Assembly: GCA_024734495.1 (NCBI GenBank)
Contig: JALMQS010000828.1
Span: 4,823,603 to 4,887,602, forward strand
Reading direction: 5' to 3'
Length of the DNA: 64,000 nucleotides
From: Forficula auricularia
Taxonomy: Eukaryota > Arthropoda > Insecta > Dermaptera > Forficulidae
Positions within the stretch are counted from its first letter, which is position 1, and every line of letters starts with the position of its first letter. Below are positions 42,684-54,263 of the stretch, in pieces. The position numbers were made by a program, and so were the translations under genes. The notes below the pieces were generated by a model. The model was not told the DNA's origin and searched no databases. It worked only from the letters and a program-made list of their open reading frames with translations.

Positions 42684-43412
42684 CTGACGTGTTCTGATGT
42701 GGCCATCCACTTGACTTTACCATACAACCTGGCCCCTCACTTATATTTAATATTTAATAAAATTATTTATAATCATGTAGGGGAAGGGGGTTAGTTTATG
42801 CATTTTTAGACTTCTGGGGGACCAGTGATTATGTATACAAAATTTGATAAGTTTGGTAAATGGCCAAGATTTTTATTTTTGAACCCTACGAGCCCCCACT
42901 CCCATCCCATTTTGGGAGGTTAGTTTTTGCATTTTTAGACTTCTTGGGTCCCACTGAATATGTATACAAAATTTAGTTGAGTTTGCTCAAATGGCCTAGA
43001 TTTTTAATTTTAAACCCCTCTCCCCCTCCACCACCCTCAATTTTGGGTCGATGTGGACCAAAATCTAATCTGCTCTTAATCTCAATGGACCAAAACTACG
43101 TGTGAAATTTGGTTTCGATATTCACATTAGTTTTTGAGCTAGCTCGTCCACAAAAATTTGGTAACGCACAGACTAACAGACAGACAACCAGACAGACTAA
43201 CAGACATTTTGACAAAACAATTATTATCTCGAAAAATATAATTTTTTCGATGTTCACTTGTTTGGGCTTTTTTGTAGAGCAAAATGCCATGGTTTTGCTC
43301 AATTTTCTTAATCAAAATAGTTTCAGCCGTTTTTGAGATATTTCGAAAAAAGAAGGAAAAAAGACACTTTTTTCATGCACGATTACAATACTTGACCATA
43401 CCCTGTATGGTA
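42684..43412 (+). repeat. Family Y repeat, fullest plus copy
   Basis: Runs from AATAAGCTGACGTGTTCTG to the end TTGACCATACCCTGTATGG. Sub-blocks with GTATACAAAATTT alternate with C-rich runs. It is followed by a distinctive part with TTTTTGAGCTAGCTCGTCCA, ACAGACAG runs and TTTTTGAGATATTTCGAAAA. No conserved frame. Class unknown; the CTTTACCATACA start and its inverse TGTATGGTAAAG at the end hint at short inverted ends. Confidence 0.8.
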
Positions 43413-44817
43413 AAGTAAAAATGTGAAAAATATATTTTTCCATAACAACAATATTAAATTTTGTTTGTTTTTCTCTCCCCTGTAAAATTTCCTTATTATG
43501 AGTTAGCAGGTTTACTCTCTAAGGCGACGATTAAATATTTGCTATGTATTTATAATTTATTCCAATAAAACTTCCCTGGTGTGAAAAACGTCAATATTGT
43601 TTATTCAATTATTTACATAGTAATTTAGTGATTTAATTATTTAGATTAATGATTCCAAGCCTTGTGAAAGGGCATATTGTTCGTTTGCTTTGTCCTGATC
43701 CGCATTTAAATCGGCCATGACCTTGATTAAAAGAGCCTAAAGGCAATTCAGCCAGTCCAGTCAGATCCAATGGGGTGGAAACAATTTGACGGCTTGGAGA
43801 TCGCAACAAAAACAAGATTTTTTCACATTTTGTGTATAATAAAATCATGGTCTATTAGTAAATAGGAGGAGGTTCTACGGAAATAACAATTTCAAGATCC
43901 TCTTTAGGAAATCACTTTTATAGGGCAGTATTCTAAGTACCTTGTACCTTTGCTGATTAAAACCACGGCATTTACTTTTAAGTATTTTAAATCCGAATAA
44001 TAAAACTTAACAACATGTGATTATGTAAATCCGAACTCTAACTAATTTCTCGAATTCACATTCAGAAAATGCTTTTAGTATTCAATTCATTTCATTAATA
44101 TTGTGTCACAATCATTAATGTAAATATTCAAAAGTGAATACTTTTCCAAGCCTAGGTAGAATACACGGGATATGTAATTTTTTTTCTTAGCGTGCAATTT
44201 GACGAAGAAAGTCGAAATTTGGAACACAAATACAAATTATTATTACAAAATTTCATTCAGATTGGTTTTGATTCGAGGGACAATCAATGGTCCTGATAGC
44301 ATTATGGCACTCGAGTTGAATTCCCAAGTGGGGGAATATAATCATCCTAACATGTTATAAAAATTATCTAATATTTTGGATTACCTAAATAAAGTACAAC
44401 CTCAGTGATTTCTCAAATTCTCTAGATATTTCCAAAAATCTTCATAGACACCTATCACAAATATTAATATTGCTAACTTGTACAATTTTTTGAAGTGAAA
44501 CTTCTTTAGACACGTATCTGTTAATTTTTATGTTACAATAAAGGGGAAATGACCTAATAGAGCGGATATAAGAGACAAGCTTTGATTTTAAAATAATAAT
44601 TTCAATTTCTTAATATTAATACATTTTATTTGACATGAGTTAGTGGGTTTTTAAATTAAAGTTTTATTTCCCCCTTGAGCTTATGAGGATGAGGCTCAGA
44701 CATTATTTTTTATTAACATAGCCAATTTTAGACAGCCATATATATTGTTTTTTCTCAATTAATTAGGGATAAAATTAAAGTCGGATTGCAGCGATTCGGG
44801 CTTGAATACAAATTTAT
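43413..44817. other. Intergenic stretch with one GC-richer open frame
   Basis: A 71-codon minus frame at 43633-43848 (for example TPLDLTGLAELPLGSFNQGH) has protein-like composition but no recognised family. A block at 44190-44240 (CAATTTGACGAAGAAAGTC) recurs at about 45641-45690. Confidence 0.35.
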
Positions 44818-44893
44818 TATTTTAGGTTAAAAATAAAATAAAATGAGAGAGTCTTCTGTTTTTTAAATAAAATAATTTTTAATTATTTCTAGA

Positions 44894-44928
44894 GACTATA
44901 GTTTCGAAGGCATTGCCTTCATCATCAG
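44894..44928 (-). ncRNA. Hammerhead-like motif, best-preserved copy
   Basis: Minus strand: CTGATGA (44928-44922), extra T, perfect 6-bp stem GAAGGC/GCCTTC with AAT loop, GAAAC, TATA, GTC (44896-44894). All invariant hammerhead core bases are present. Confidence 0.6.
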
Positions 44929-45048
44929 TCTATCACAAATATTTCAAATTAGTTACAAATTAAGATTTATACATAGAAAATTTTGAAAAATATATAATGT
45001 CTTTTTCTTCATGTTTCCTCTTGGGAGATTAGAATATAACTGGATAGA

Positions 45049-45083
45049 TTGATGATGAAGGCAATGCCTTCGAAACTGTAGTC
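45049..45083 (+). ncRNA. Hammerhead-like motif, one core change
   Basis: Partner of 44894-44928: first base T instead of C (TTGATGA, 45049-45055), the same perfect stem, GAAAC, TGTA, GTC (45081-45083). Confidence 0.55.
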
Positions 45084-45160
45084 TCTAGAAATAATTAAAA
45101 ATTATTTTATTTAAAAAACAGAGGACTCTCATTTTATTTTATTTTTAACCTAAAATAAAA

Positions 45161-45503
45161 ACAATTCTGTTACCATCGACAGTGAAATCTTTTATTCAAC
45201 TAATAAATTTATTATTGACAATCAAATTGTATTTTTAAAAGATCGAATAAATTTTGTGTGGGGGTAGATTAGATTGACTATTTACGTATACCTACTTATA
45301 TTTTTTACTAAAATATTAGCAAACTAGCTGCCTGCCGGCCTTTTGACCAAGTTGTACCCTATTATTTGGAAAAATGTCTTCGGACATTCCCGCAAGTGTT
45401 CACGCATTCTCCGCAGCGTACGACGGTACGGTCATGGCCATAATTTGTGCAATTAGATTGTTTTTGAATTAAATTAGATTAAAATAAATAAATATGAACT
45501 TAC
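45161..45503. other. Intergenic or intronic stretch
   Basis: A GC-richer patch (about 45325-45425, CTGCCTGCCGGCC) resembles a Helitron 3' end remnant but lacks a clean terminus. Confidence 0.35.
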
Positions 45504-45548
45504 CAGGATGCTGAAGGAATTCCAACTTGCCCGCCTCTGTGCGTCGCA
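45504..45548 (-). CDS. Candidate micro-exon, 45 nt
   Basis: On the minus strand a strong acceptor (TTATTTTATTCTTTCAG) is followed by 45 nt and a consensus donor CTG|GTAAGTTC. The preferred frame (1 nt, then GCG ACG CAC...) reads ATHRGGQVGIPSAS. It is homologous to the exon at 48379-48446, including the intronic flank (GAATAAAA.AATTTTATTAAA on the plus strand). The length is a multiple of three, so it could be skipped or included without a frame change. Chance origin from a repeat cannot be excluded, but no other copies exist in the window. Confidence 0.55.
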
Positions 45549-45913
45549 CTGAAAGAATAAAATAATTTTATTAAAAAAAAAAATACTATTACATAGTTTT
45601 TCTTCTTCCCCGAGTTGAATAATAATATTTTTGTTAGCGAGCAATTTGACGAAGAAAGTCAAAATTTGGCACACATACTTATTATTTTATTTTCAATATT
45701 TTACAAGCAAATAATATCGATTTGAAACTTTTTTTTCCTTTATTTTTTAATTTCAATAAAATTATTATTATCGGATGTTTGAAATAAGTGTAATTCATAC
45801 CTACATTTAATAAATAATTATTTAAAAATTTCACTAAGTATATCCGGAATTTTTTTTTCAAAGCCTCTTTTCATCTAATTTAAGAATTTAGAATTATTTT
45901 ATAGAAAGAAAAA

Positions 45914-46486
45914 ATAAGCTGGCGTGTTCTGATGTGGCCATCCACTTGACTTTACCATACAACCTGGCCCCTCACTTACATTAATATTTAATAAAATTAT
46001 TTATAATCATGTAGGGGAAGGGGGTTAGTTTTTGCAATTTTCAACTCCTAGGGGCACACTGATTATGTATACAAAATTTGGTTTAATTTGGTCAAACGGC
46101 CTAGATTTTTAATTTTTAACCCCCCCCCCCCTCCATTTTGGGCCGATATGCACCAAAATCTAATCAGCTCTTAAACTCAATGGACCAAAACTACGTCTGA
46201 AATTTGGTTTTGATATTCAAACTAGTTTTTGAGCTAGCTCGTCCACAATAATTTGATAACGCACAGACTAACTAACAGACAAAACAATTATTATCTCAAA
46301 AAATATAATTTTTTCGATGTTTACTTATAAGAGCTTTTTTGTAGACCTAAATTTCATGGTTTTGCTCAATTTTTTTAATCAAAATAGTTTCAGCCGTTTT
46401 TGAGATATTTCGAAAAAAAGAAGGAAAAAACACTTTTTTCATGCACTATTACAATACTTGACCATACCCTGAATGGTAAAGAAAAA
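45914..46486 (+). repeat. Family Y repeat, plus copy
   Basis: Starts AATAAGCTGGCGTGTTCTG and ends TTGACCATACCCTGAATGG. It lacks one of the tandem sub-blocks present at 42684-43412. Confidence 0.8.
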
Positions 46487-48378
46487 ATTACCTGAACAAT
46501 TAAAAACTTTTTTCTAGATTCAAAGCAACATTAGTCATTAATATATATGACGCAGTATTATTTAGAAACAAAGTAAACCCTTTTTTAAATTAAAAAAAAT
46601 AATAATATTTTTTTTTATTCTTCACAAATTGTGATGAAAAATTATATCTACGATTTATACAATTACTAGTGTGAATAAAAAAATGAAAATAAAAACGAAA
46701 TGAATATATAACAAAGAGGCTTGGTTCGTTGGTATCAGTTGGAATTTATAAATAGATAAAAGGAAAGATTTTGTTATTAAAATAATCCATCAAACACACA
46801 CACTAGTATAGAGATATTTTAGATAAACGTCACAGAATTAACTTGGTTAATATTTTAGAAGAAACACTTTCCATGGTTCGTCCATTTATTCATAGTGAAG
46901 TGAAAATTAACGAAATTTCTCGTTCGTGCCTCATTATTTTTTTTAAGCCCTTATTATCATCGCCATGGCCTAGAGCCCTTATATATTTTCAAGGATTAAA
47001 AGTAAGTATTATATATTTTAAAATAGATCAAAGGAAAAATGCTAACCCTTATTCAAATATGAATTAGCGTGGATGCAAGTTTCGAAAACTAGAATCCATG
47101 CCAAAGAGGTTCAGGAACTCGAACCCTCATCACACCGCTAATGAATTTAAATAATTTCTTTAAAACTAAATCCAACTTATTTTGAATTTTTTTACCTAAA
47201 AATTTGAAAATATAACTTTATCATAATCGTCATGAATTAAAAAATATTTTCCAATTTTTTATGATTTTTCCAATTCAGGTTTGACAATCAAGGGGACGGA
47301 ATTGACATTAGAGAATTTTGATTTGTTAATATAGGCAGAGATGGGCTTAAAAATATAGAAGGTTACAATTTTGGTTACAATTCACTAAAAGTAAAACAAC
47401 ACTAGAAAGTATCTTTTTTTAATAGTTATTTTTATATTACTTGTTATAGCAGAAACGGAAATGACACTTATGAACGACATAATTAATCACTACCTTATGG
47501 TGTGATTTTTCTCTGTTACCATATGAATAAAATTAACACCACTGGTTGCTATTAACAAACCAACTCACCAACTGACAATAGTTTCTCTCTTGACCATTGC
47601 AGTAATGGCCTGAGTCAAGTTAAAATCTAAAATTATATTGGAGACGAAATTGAGACACTGTCTTTTGACAATTTTAATAATTTTTTCTAACAAAATGTTA
47701 ATAACTAAAACACTTTATTAAATTATAAAGTCTTCATTCATCTTTTTTTATTTATGTGATATTTTATTCAGTCATATCTGAACATTTTTCAAGTAAATAC
47801 ACGTGTTTGAAGATTTAAACAGCCAAATTGGACAGGGGACGGAATTGACTTTTTGTAGATTATTTGAAATTAAAAAATAAGAAATTGAGTTAAATCGGCG
47901 TTAAAAAATTTATGAGTTCAACAATAAATATATACAATTAAAGACTATAATATTAAAAATGGAAAATTTATCTTAAATTGGAAAAAAAACTAGTGGACTT
48001 TACAATACAAAATATGTTAGATTTGCTCTTATATTTTTAAATTTTAAATTTTATTATTATAACCAGTATAAAAACAAACTTTATATGGAGTATAGGTATT
48101 TTTCCTTTATTTTGATGCACAATGAATAGAAAAATCATGATATAAATCTTAGGACAAGTAAAAAAAAATTGTCGACCTGTGTTATAACAACTGTTTTCAG
48201 AAAAAAATTTAAGGCTAATTAAATGCTATTCTATAAAATTTATAAGTAAAATTCTCAGAAAGACTTAACAGAACGTTACATTATGGATAATTTCTTAAGT
48301 GGTTTGATTTCGTCAACTTTCCTTTATTATTGTTTTTAAATTCAATTAGGTACATTAAAAATAGATAGATGAACATAC
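46487..48378. other. Mostly single-copy stretch with one candidate exon
   Basis: AT-rich. A direct pair GGGGACGGAATTGAC occurs at 47291 and 47837. The candidate plus-strand exon at 46843-47010 is listed separately. Confidence 0.4.
46861..47000 (+). CDS. Possible internal exon, plus strand
   Basis: An open segment with protein-like text (EETLSMVRPFIHSEVKINEI, then SSPWPRALIYFQGLK) runs into a good donor, AAA|GTAAGTATT, at about 47001. A usable acceptor TTAATATTTTAG ends near 46859. The frame is open across the segment. No homologue recognised. The lack of neighbouring plus-strand exons keeps confidence low. Confidence 0.25.
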
Positions 48379-48446
48379 CCGGATGTTGCCAGGATGCTGA
48401 AGGAATTAGTGTCCTCTGTTCCACCTGGCTGCCTCTGTTCATTGCA
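48379..48446 (-). CDS. Candidate micro-exon, 68 nt, paralogue of 45504-45548
   Basis: Minus strand: long T tract, AAAATTCTTTTATTCTTTCAG acceptor region, then 68 nt, then donor ATCCGG|GTATGTTC. In the preferred frame it reads AMNRGSQVEQRTLIPSAS, then WQHPG. At the place where the shorter paralogue has its donor (CTG|GTAAGT) this copy has CTGGCAACA, and a donor 11 nt downstream is used instead. A 12-base insertion separates the conserved halves. Three of six substitutions in the first half fall at third codon positions in this frame. Confidence 0.55.
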
Positions 48447-48806
48447 CTGAAAGAATAAAAGAATTTTATTAAAAAAAAAAAAAAAATGCTATTAGTGAGT
48501 AGAATAATAAAAATCATGAAAAGTTTCCTCAACAAGCCTGAATGAATTGGAAAATTCGCTCAGGCTGAACCATACAATGTGAGATTTTCTAGTTTATTCA
48601 CGTCTCGGGTTTTAGTCATAAAGTCTTTCCAAGTGCCAAAATACATAGATCAATTCATCTCAGACAAAATTGATTTATTCATTTGGTGTTATTGAAGAAA
48701 TAAGCACGTAGCATTTCACTATTGAGAGAGGTCAGTTTTATTAAATAGTTAAAGGTTTATTTTTTTTTGTTTTTTTTAATATAGGAGAAAAAACTTTTAA
48801 CTTAAA

Positions 48807-49112
48807 TCTATATATATAAAATGGAAAAGTATGTATATATGTTTGTATGATCCAAACGATCTGATTGGCCAGTGCATAGCCAATGGCAAAGAGTTTAATT
48901 ATTAGAACGATTTTGATTGGTCAGATAGTGATCGTGCTTGGGCAATGTGTTAAATAAATCTTTCCTTATTGTTCCTTATTATTGAATCAATTTCACCAGC
49001 ACATTCTTTCAATACTTACAGTATCATTTTAAATTTCAATTATTAAATTGGGATGAACGAGACGCTCCCCGCCATGGCCTAGGTGACGCCGCGCCGAAGG
49101 CCTCATAACTAA
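48807..49112 (+). mobile_element. Helitron, non-autonomous
   Basis: Begins TCTATATATATAAAATGG after A, shares CCAAACGATCTGATTGGCC with sister copies, and ends GCCGCGCCGAAGGCC...CTAA. The 3' hairpin is disrupted and the base after CTAA is C rather than T, so the end is degraded. Confidence 0.75.
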
Positions 49113-49549
49113 CTCATATAAAAAACATAGATTTCAAAATACTAATGTTGTTGTTTCAAACTATTTTTTACTATTGTTTGTAAACGGCTTCAGAGTAGGA
49201 AGCAGAAATACTCTGAATAAATAAAAATAAAAAATAAATAAGTAAATAATAATACAACTATCTATTCCACAAATATTAAGACTGTGTCATCATAGGTAAA
49301 TAATTTTTTTTTAATAAATTTTTAAAATCCATTATAATTTTTTAAGTAATAAACTTTATATATAATCATTAAAAATATTTTTCGAACCGAAAATCGTATT
49401 CACCCTTTACTCAGAGGATTATTTCAGGAAGGATTGAATATTTTATGGAGTCAAAAATAAATAAAAAAAAGCAATTTGTTTATGAAGGGTACTTAATTTT
49501 AAATTGGCCGATTTGGCAAGGATTATATATTATTATTATTATTATTATA
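49113..49549. other. AT-rich stretch between two opposed Helitrons
   Basis: No gene. Ends in an (ATT)n run at about 49528-49548. Confidence 0.5.
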
Positions 49550-49842
49550 CTACCTGACGCCGGGCCGAAGGACCTAGCCCCTCGTTCATCCCAATTTAAT
49601 AATTGAAATTTGAAATGATAGTGTAAGTATTGAAAGAATGTGCTGAATGAAATTGATTCAACAATAAGGAAAGATTTATTTAACACATTGGCTAAGCACG
49701 ATCACTATCTGACCAATCAGAATCGTTCTAATAATTTAACGCTTTGCCATAGGCTATGCACTGGCCAATCAGATCGTTTGGATCATACAAACATATATAC
49801 ATGCTTTTCCATTTTATATTATTATTATATTATATTATATAG
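49550..49842 (-). mobile_element. Helitron, non-autonomous, opposite orientation
   Basis: Same family as 48807-49112 in inverted orientation. 3' end on the minus strand GTAG (49553-49550) followed by T. The 5' end lies within an (ATT)n expansion, so TCTATATA is replaced by repeats. A 103-codon open frame across it is incidental. Confidence 0.75.
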
Positions 49843-51025
49843 GTGTTTTAGGGCGCATCAACGACAAGGGTTATTAGCGCCTCAAAGTTTATTTTGCTTT
49901 GTATGTACCATGTATATTGTATGTACTGTATCACAGTATAAGTACAAATAAAATAACAAGATAAATTTTAAATGTAAAATGATAACAAAATAGAGCTATA
50001 AAAAATAAAAAAAAAGATAAAAAAAATAGAATAATAATCGATATGAAGCTCCAAAGGGATAAATAAATTATATAATAGAATATATTAGTAAAATCAAAGA
50101 GGGTTGTTAGAAGAGAGATATTTTAGACATGATTAAATAGACTAATATCAAGCAAATACTCAAACAGATTTGACAAGGATTGTCTCATAAATAATAGACG
50201 GTTTTAACATACTAAATTCGCATTGGAATTATAAAAGTATGCATAGTTTTTTAAAATTTGTTCACTGTTCTTAAAAAAAAAGTAGAAAATAAGCTAGAAA
50301 GAGTGAAATTGAAAAAAATCGAGTCAAGGGGTACATTAACAAAGCTAGAAGGCTAAATTCCCTCAGGCTTTTAGATAAAGAACTCTTGTGACTTTAGAGA
50401 GAGAGCAAAAACAAAAAATCCTTTTACTATAGATATATGGAATAAAAGTTAAAAACAAACCTTTTTAATAGTAAAACTACTTAACTATTAAAACAATTAA
50501 CTTTTTTCATTTACTTACCATACAAGAAATTAGAATCTCTTGTATTTATAAAAATAGTTCTTTTCTTAAACAATTAAAATATTTTTAGAAATTTAATTAA
50601 ATAGTAAGTACATAGGTATAGTAATAAGTAGGGTGGCTCCAAAATAAACTAATATTTTTTCATTTTTGATCTCCCATGAAAATATGTTAATTAACATGTT
50701 TTTAAAACGCTCACCAAAAATCAGCACGATTAAAAAATTTTAAGAGGTCGCTAAGATTTTTAAAAATTTCCAAAATGGTAGAAAATTGAATTTTTTTCTT
50801 TTCTTCGTGTTATATTGCTTACGTAGAAAATTATAAATATTCTGAAAATTTCAAGACGATATATCAATTTATAGAGGTAGCTCAAGATTTTTTTAATTTT
50901 TAAAGTACTTTAGATGTTTTCGAGTGACCCGTAAATATAAATATTATTATTATTATTTTTTTCGCACTAGTAATATTTATTTTTATTTTTTTACTTGCTG
51001 TCTCGTGGTTCATTTCTATTCGTTA
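49843..51025. other. Intergenic stretch
   Basis: From 50633 a block AGGGTGGCTCCAAAATAAAC starts that looks like an element end, with no matching partner. No gene seen. Confidence 0.4.
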
Positions 51026-51557
51026 AGGAGGTTCTTTCGAGACAATCCACACAAAAAGTTTTAGCCGCGTAATCACTCTATAAATATGAACGTAATTAAA
51101 ATTTTAGGTTATGTTTTTAACTTGACTGTACACTCACACTAAGAAATCTCTAAATGTATACACACATACTTGCCGGATCGTTTCAAAGCCATTGTGCTTA
51201 TATCCCCTCCACTAAAAATAATCGGCCAAATATGTTTTTTTTTTGTTTTTTATCAAAACTACGTGGGAAATAATTTCTATTTTGTTTTAAGTTACTCCGA
51301 ATATATTATTCTAACAAATATTAGTTTTTCATCAAGATGGTGAAATTCCTTCAATGAAAAAAAATAAAATAATGATCATATCCCCACCCTTTCCCTATCT
51401 ACGCTATGTAAAAAATGTCATTTTTAATTGCAATTATTTCATGTTTGGTATGGTAAATCGTCTTCAAATTTTAACAGTATGTGTATTATGCTTTTAATGA
51501 CTTATATTCCAAGTTTCAAAGACTTTTTGAATTTTTGCATTTGTGAAAAAACTACCT
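51026..51557. mobile_element. Family W element, full-length
   Basis: Ends AGGAGGTTCTTTCGAGACAA and, inverted, AGGTAGTTTTTTCACAAATG, flanked by TA (51024-51025 and 51558-51559). About 530 bp without coding capacity. The ends resemble those of family Z (AGGTAGTTGTTTC), suggesting the same superfamily. Confidence 0.82.
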
Positions 51558-52427
51558 TAAGAAAGTGTTGCACAACCTTTTTTGTGCCATGGTCCATCTA
51601 AGTCTTCCTAAAATTCTTATGGCCCCCTAAATAAAATTGTTTATAAAAGACTATTTTTTTATTATTTATTTACAAAAAAAAAAAATCGTGGTTTTTTACA
51701 AAATTTTTCCCACAATAAAAAATAATTATGTAAATTTAAATTTGAGAATAAAAACATTTTGATAAAAAACAAAAGATATATATACCTACACTATATAGGT
51801 AATAGGTATATATTATATATTTTTGATATTAAAAATGTATATTTTCAAATTCATTTTTTCATTGAACGCAATCTTTAGGTACGTTGTCTAACGGAATAGA
51901 AATTTGTCTCTATAACTATAAATTTGACCGCTTTGAGTTTAACAGATGGCAGCACTTGATGGCAACGCCTGTATTTAGACAACCAGAACAGACGCTAGCA
52001 CTGTGAATGACCAGATGAGCTTCATTATGATTATTTTCTGAATCCTAACTAATTTTTAATTTTAAAGTAAAATGGTTATAAATAAATAAAAAAAAAAAAT
52101 CATAACCAAAAGTAATATACCAATGTGTTATAATTGATAGAATGCGAACTTGCTTCCAGATTTAGAAAATAAAGGACAATGAAATTTTGTGTTTTCTAGT
52201 TTCGGATCTCAAATCAGAAAAAAATATAATTGTTATTGGAGAGCTATTCTAACGATTGCAGATAATATTCTGAATTAATAATAAATTAACCGTATGTTTC
52301 CTTTATTCGATTCAATCGCGAATCGAATGCAGGTGATTTTTACAAATATTAAGTGAAAATAATATCTGAACTTATATATTTCTAACTTGAAATAATGAAG
52401 TTAAGTAAATTTATCATTTTCTTATTA
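51558..52427. other. Intergenic stretch with hAT-like start
   Basis: AGTGTTGCACAACCTTTTTT at about 51564 resembles a hAT end (CAGTGTTG..CAACC). The opposite end was not found. The rest is AT-rich. Confidence 0.4.
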
Positions 52428-52808
52428 ATATATTAAAAACTAATCAACACATTAATGAGAATTGTTTTGATCGCGCTTTTTGAACAAGATATATATAGCG
52501 AGACTACTGCTGGTTGAAGCTATTAGAGTCTGCTGAGTCTTAAGTCTGGACCAAGAGAGAATGAAAAAGATATGATCCATTTAGCTATAATCCAACGTCA
52601 TGTTTGCGTTTAGCCCGTATGACACTTGGATGTGAAAATGACGTTGGATTGTAGCTAAATGGATCATATCTTTTTTCATTCTCTCTTGATCCAGGCTTAA
52701 GACTCGGCAGTCTCCAATAGCTTCAACCAGCAGTGGTCTAGCGATATATATCTTGTTCAAAAGCGGGATCAAAGCAGTTCTCATTAATGTGTTGATTATT
52801 CTTTAATA
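52428..52808. repeat. Foldback element, arms about 180 bp
   Basis: TTAATATATTAAAAACTAAT and CAACACATTAATGAGAAT at the left mirror the right end. Inner blocks TAGCTATAATCCAACGTCAT, GATATGATCCATTTAGC mirror around about 52625. No hammerhead-like motif. Its 67-codon frame is incidental. Confidence 0.85.
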
Positions 52809-52989
52809 TATTAATGAGAAGATTATAAATTTAATAATAAACTGCATATCTATGTCAAATTTCAAATTATAGTTCAAACACAATCATGAGATCCCCAAAT
52901 TTCTAAAATTTCTAAGTTTTAAAAACGCTTTCACTTTTTTATCAAATTTCTATTTCTATAAAATTTTATTTTATATAATACAGACTGGC

Positions 52990-53517
52990 AACTAAAATAC
53001 AATATAAAGAGAGATTTATAAAATAAAAAGTTCTTAATAATCGATAGAAAGCTGTAACGACAATAGATGAAGCGAAAAAACGTCAAAAATAGTACTAAAG
53101 TTAACCCACTTTTTAGGTTAAATAAATGCGTTGTTGGCAGCTTGTTTTTACTGTAAATTTTTCATTATACATTTTTCATTTTTTATTAATTAATATTTCA
53201 GAAACTGTGTTGTAACTATGAATTAAAATGTTCTTAAGAAATGTATTAGTCATTGTTTAATGTTAGTTTAGTTTTTTATAACAATGGTAAGAAGAGTTTC
53301 TTAATTATAATTAGATATGTATGTAAACTTTCCGATATCCCGTATAGTGCAATGTATAATAGTCTGAAAAACTCTCTCTTTGGAATTTAATATCTCCGGA
53401 ACTATATTGTTCATAAATTTCGTTTTGCCACCAATCAATGCAGAAGTATTTAAATAATAATCTGTCTAAATTACAAAAAAAAACCCTAAGAAAACCAATA
53501 TGGTGAAACAACTACCT
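52990..53517. mobile_element. Family Z element, one end missing
   Basis: Covers the part from AGAGAGATTTATAAAA to the end GAAACAACTACCT with TA at 53518-53519. Its short frame has lost the ATG and gained a frame change (CGTCAAAAATAGTAC). Confidence 0.75.
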
Positions 53518-53519
53518 TA

Positions 53520-53917
53520 ATAATATTCAAACATACTATATTTATACACCTGTTATAGATAAATAGTGTTTACCATAAATTCATATGTCCTTATCCATAT
53601 TCGGTTTCATTTAATTTCAAATAATCATATAAACGTGAAATAATCCAAAGCTATTTTAAGAATCACATAGGTAGATACTATTAAAATCTGAATAGATGAA
53701 ATTTCTTACGAAAACAATTTATCCATCTATCCAGACCCCTCAAGGGTTTACTTTGCCCAATAATAATAAAATAGATGTTGAAAATAAACATGTTTATGTC
53801 ACTGAACTATCTCTATTATTAGTAGCTATTTATTGTGCTTAAATAATCATCTCAAATAATACTCGCCTGGCTTGACTTCACAATTAGTAATTTCACTTTT
53901 TGTTTTATTGCTTTTAG
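53520..53917. other. Single-copy stretch upstream of a candidate exon
   Basis: AT-rich. The last 30 bases are pyrimidine-rich (TTTCACTTTTTGTTTTATTG, CTTTTAG) and could be the end of an intron. Confidence 0.4.
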
Positions 53918-54174
53918 GATTCGGTTTAAGGGGGTTCGGGACTGTTTATAATTTTGAATTAAATATTTATTCCCGAAATTTGAAGTTGATCGTCTGTCCG
54001 ATTACCGAGAAAAAAATTATTGAAAATTCTCATTTTAACGTGGAAGTAAATGGACCTTTTAAAAGGGCTATTAACTTCTATACGAATTATACCATTTTCA
54101 ACAAATTTATACAGATTAATAATTTAACTTTTTCGAATCGAATGACATATTTTTCAATAGATTTGAAAATATAG
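53918..54174 (+). CDS. Candidate terminal exon
   Basis: A good acceptor (TTTTGTTTTATTGCTTTTAG) is followed by an open frame of 85 codons to TAG at 54172-54174, with text such as GFGLRGFGTVYNFELNIYSR and FNVEVNGPFKRAINFYTNYT. An AATAAA signal lies 26 nt after the stop (54200-54205). Codon composition is less AT-rich at the start than in its surroundings. No ATG and no recognised family, so if real it is the last exon of a gene whose other exons are not identified. Confidence 0.4.
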
Positions 54175-54199
54175 TTAATTAGTTATTTATAGATGTAAA

Positions 54200-54205
54200 A
54201 ATAAA
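54200..54205 (+). promoter_or_regulatory. Possible polyadenylation signal AATAAA
   Basis: Placed as expected for the candidate exon ending at 54174. The hexamer is common by chance in AT-rich DNA. Confidence 0.3.
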
Positions 54206-54263
54206 GTTATTTGCAGCCAACAGAATATAACAAAAGCACTAGTGTAGAATTCCAACTCGTAAT

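Larger units (their letters stand above)
44818..45160. repeat. Palindromic foldback element with hammerhead-like pair
   Basis: TTATTTTAGGTTAAAAATAA at the left and its complement ending at 45160. Arms of about 120 bp include AGAGAGTCTTCTGTTTTTTA. The motif region is that of the element at 1-508, but the outer arms differ. Confidence 0.88.
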
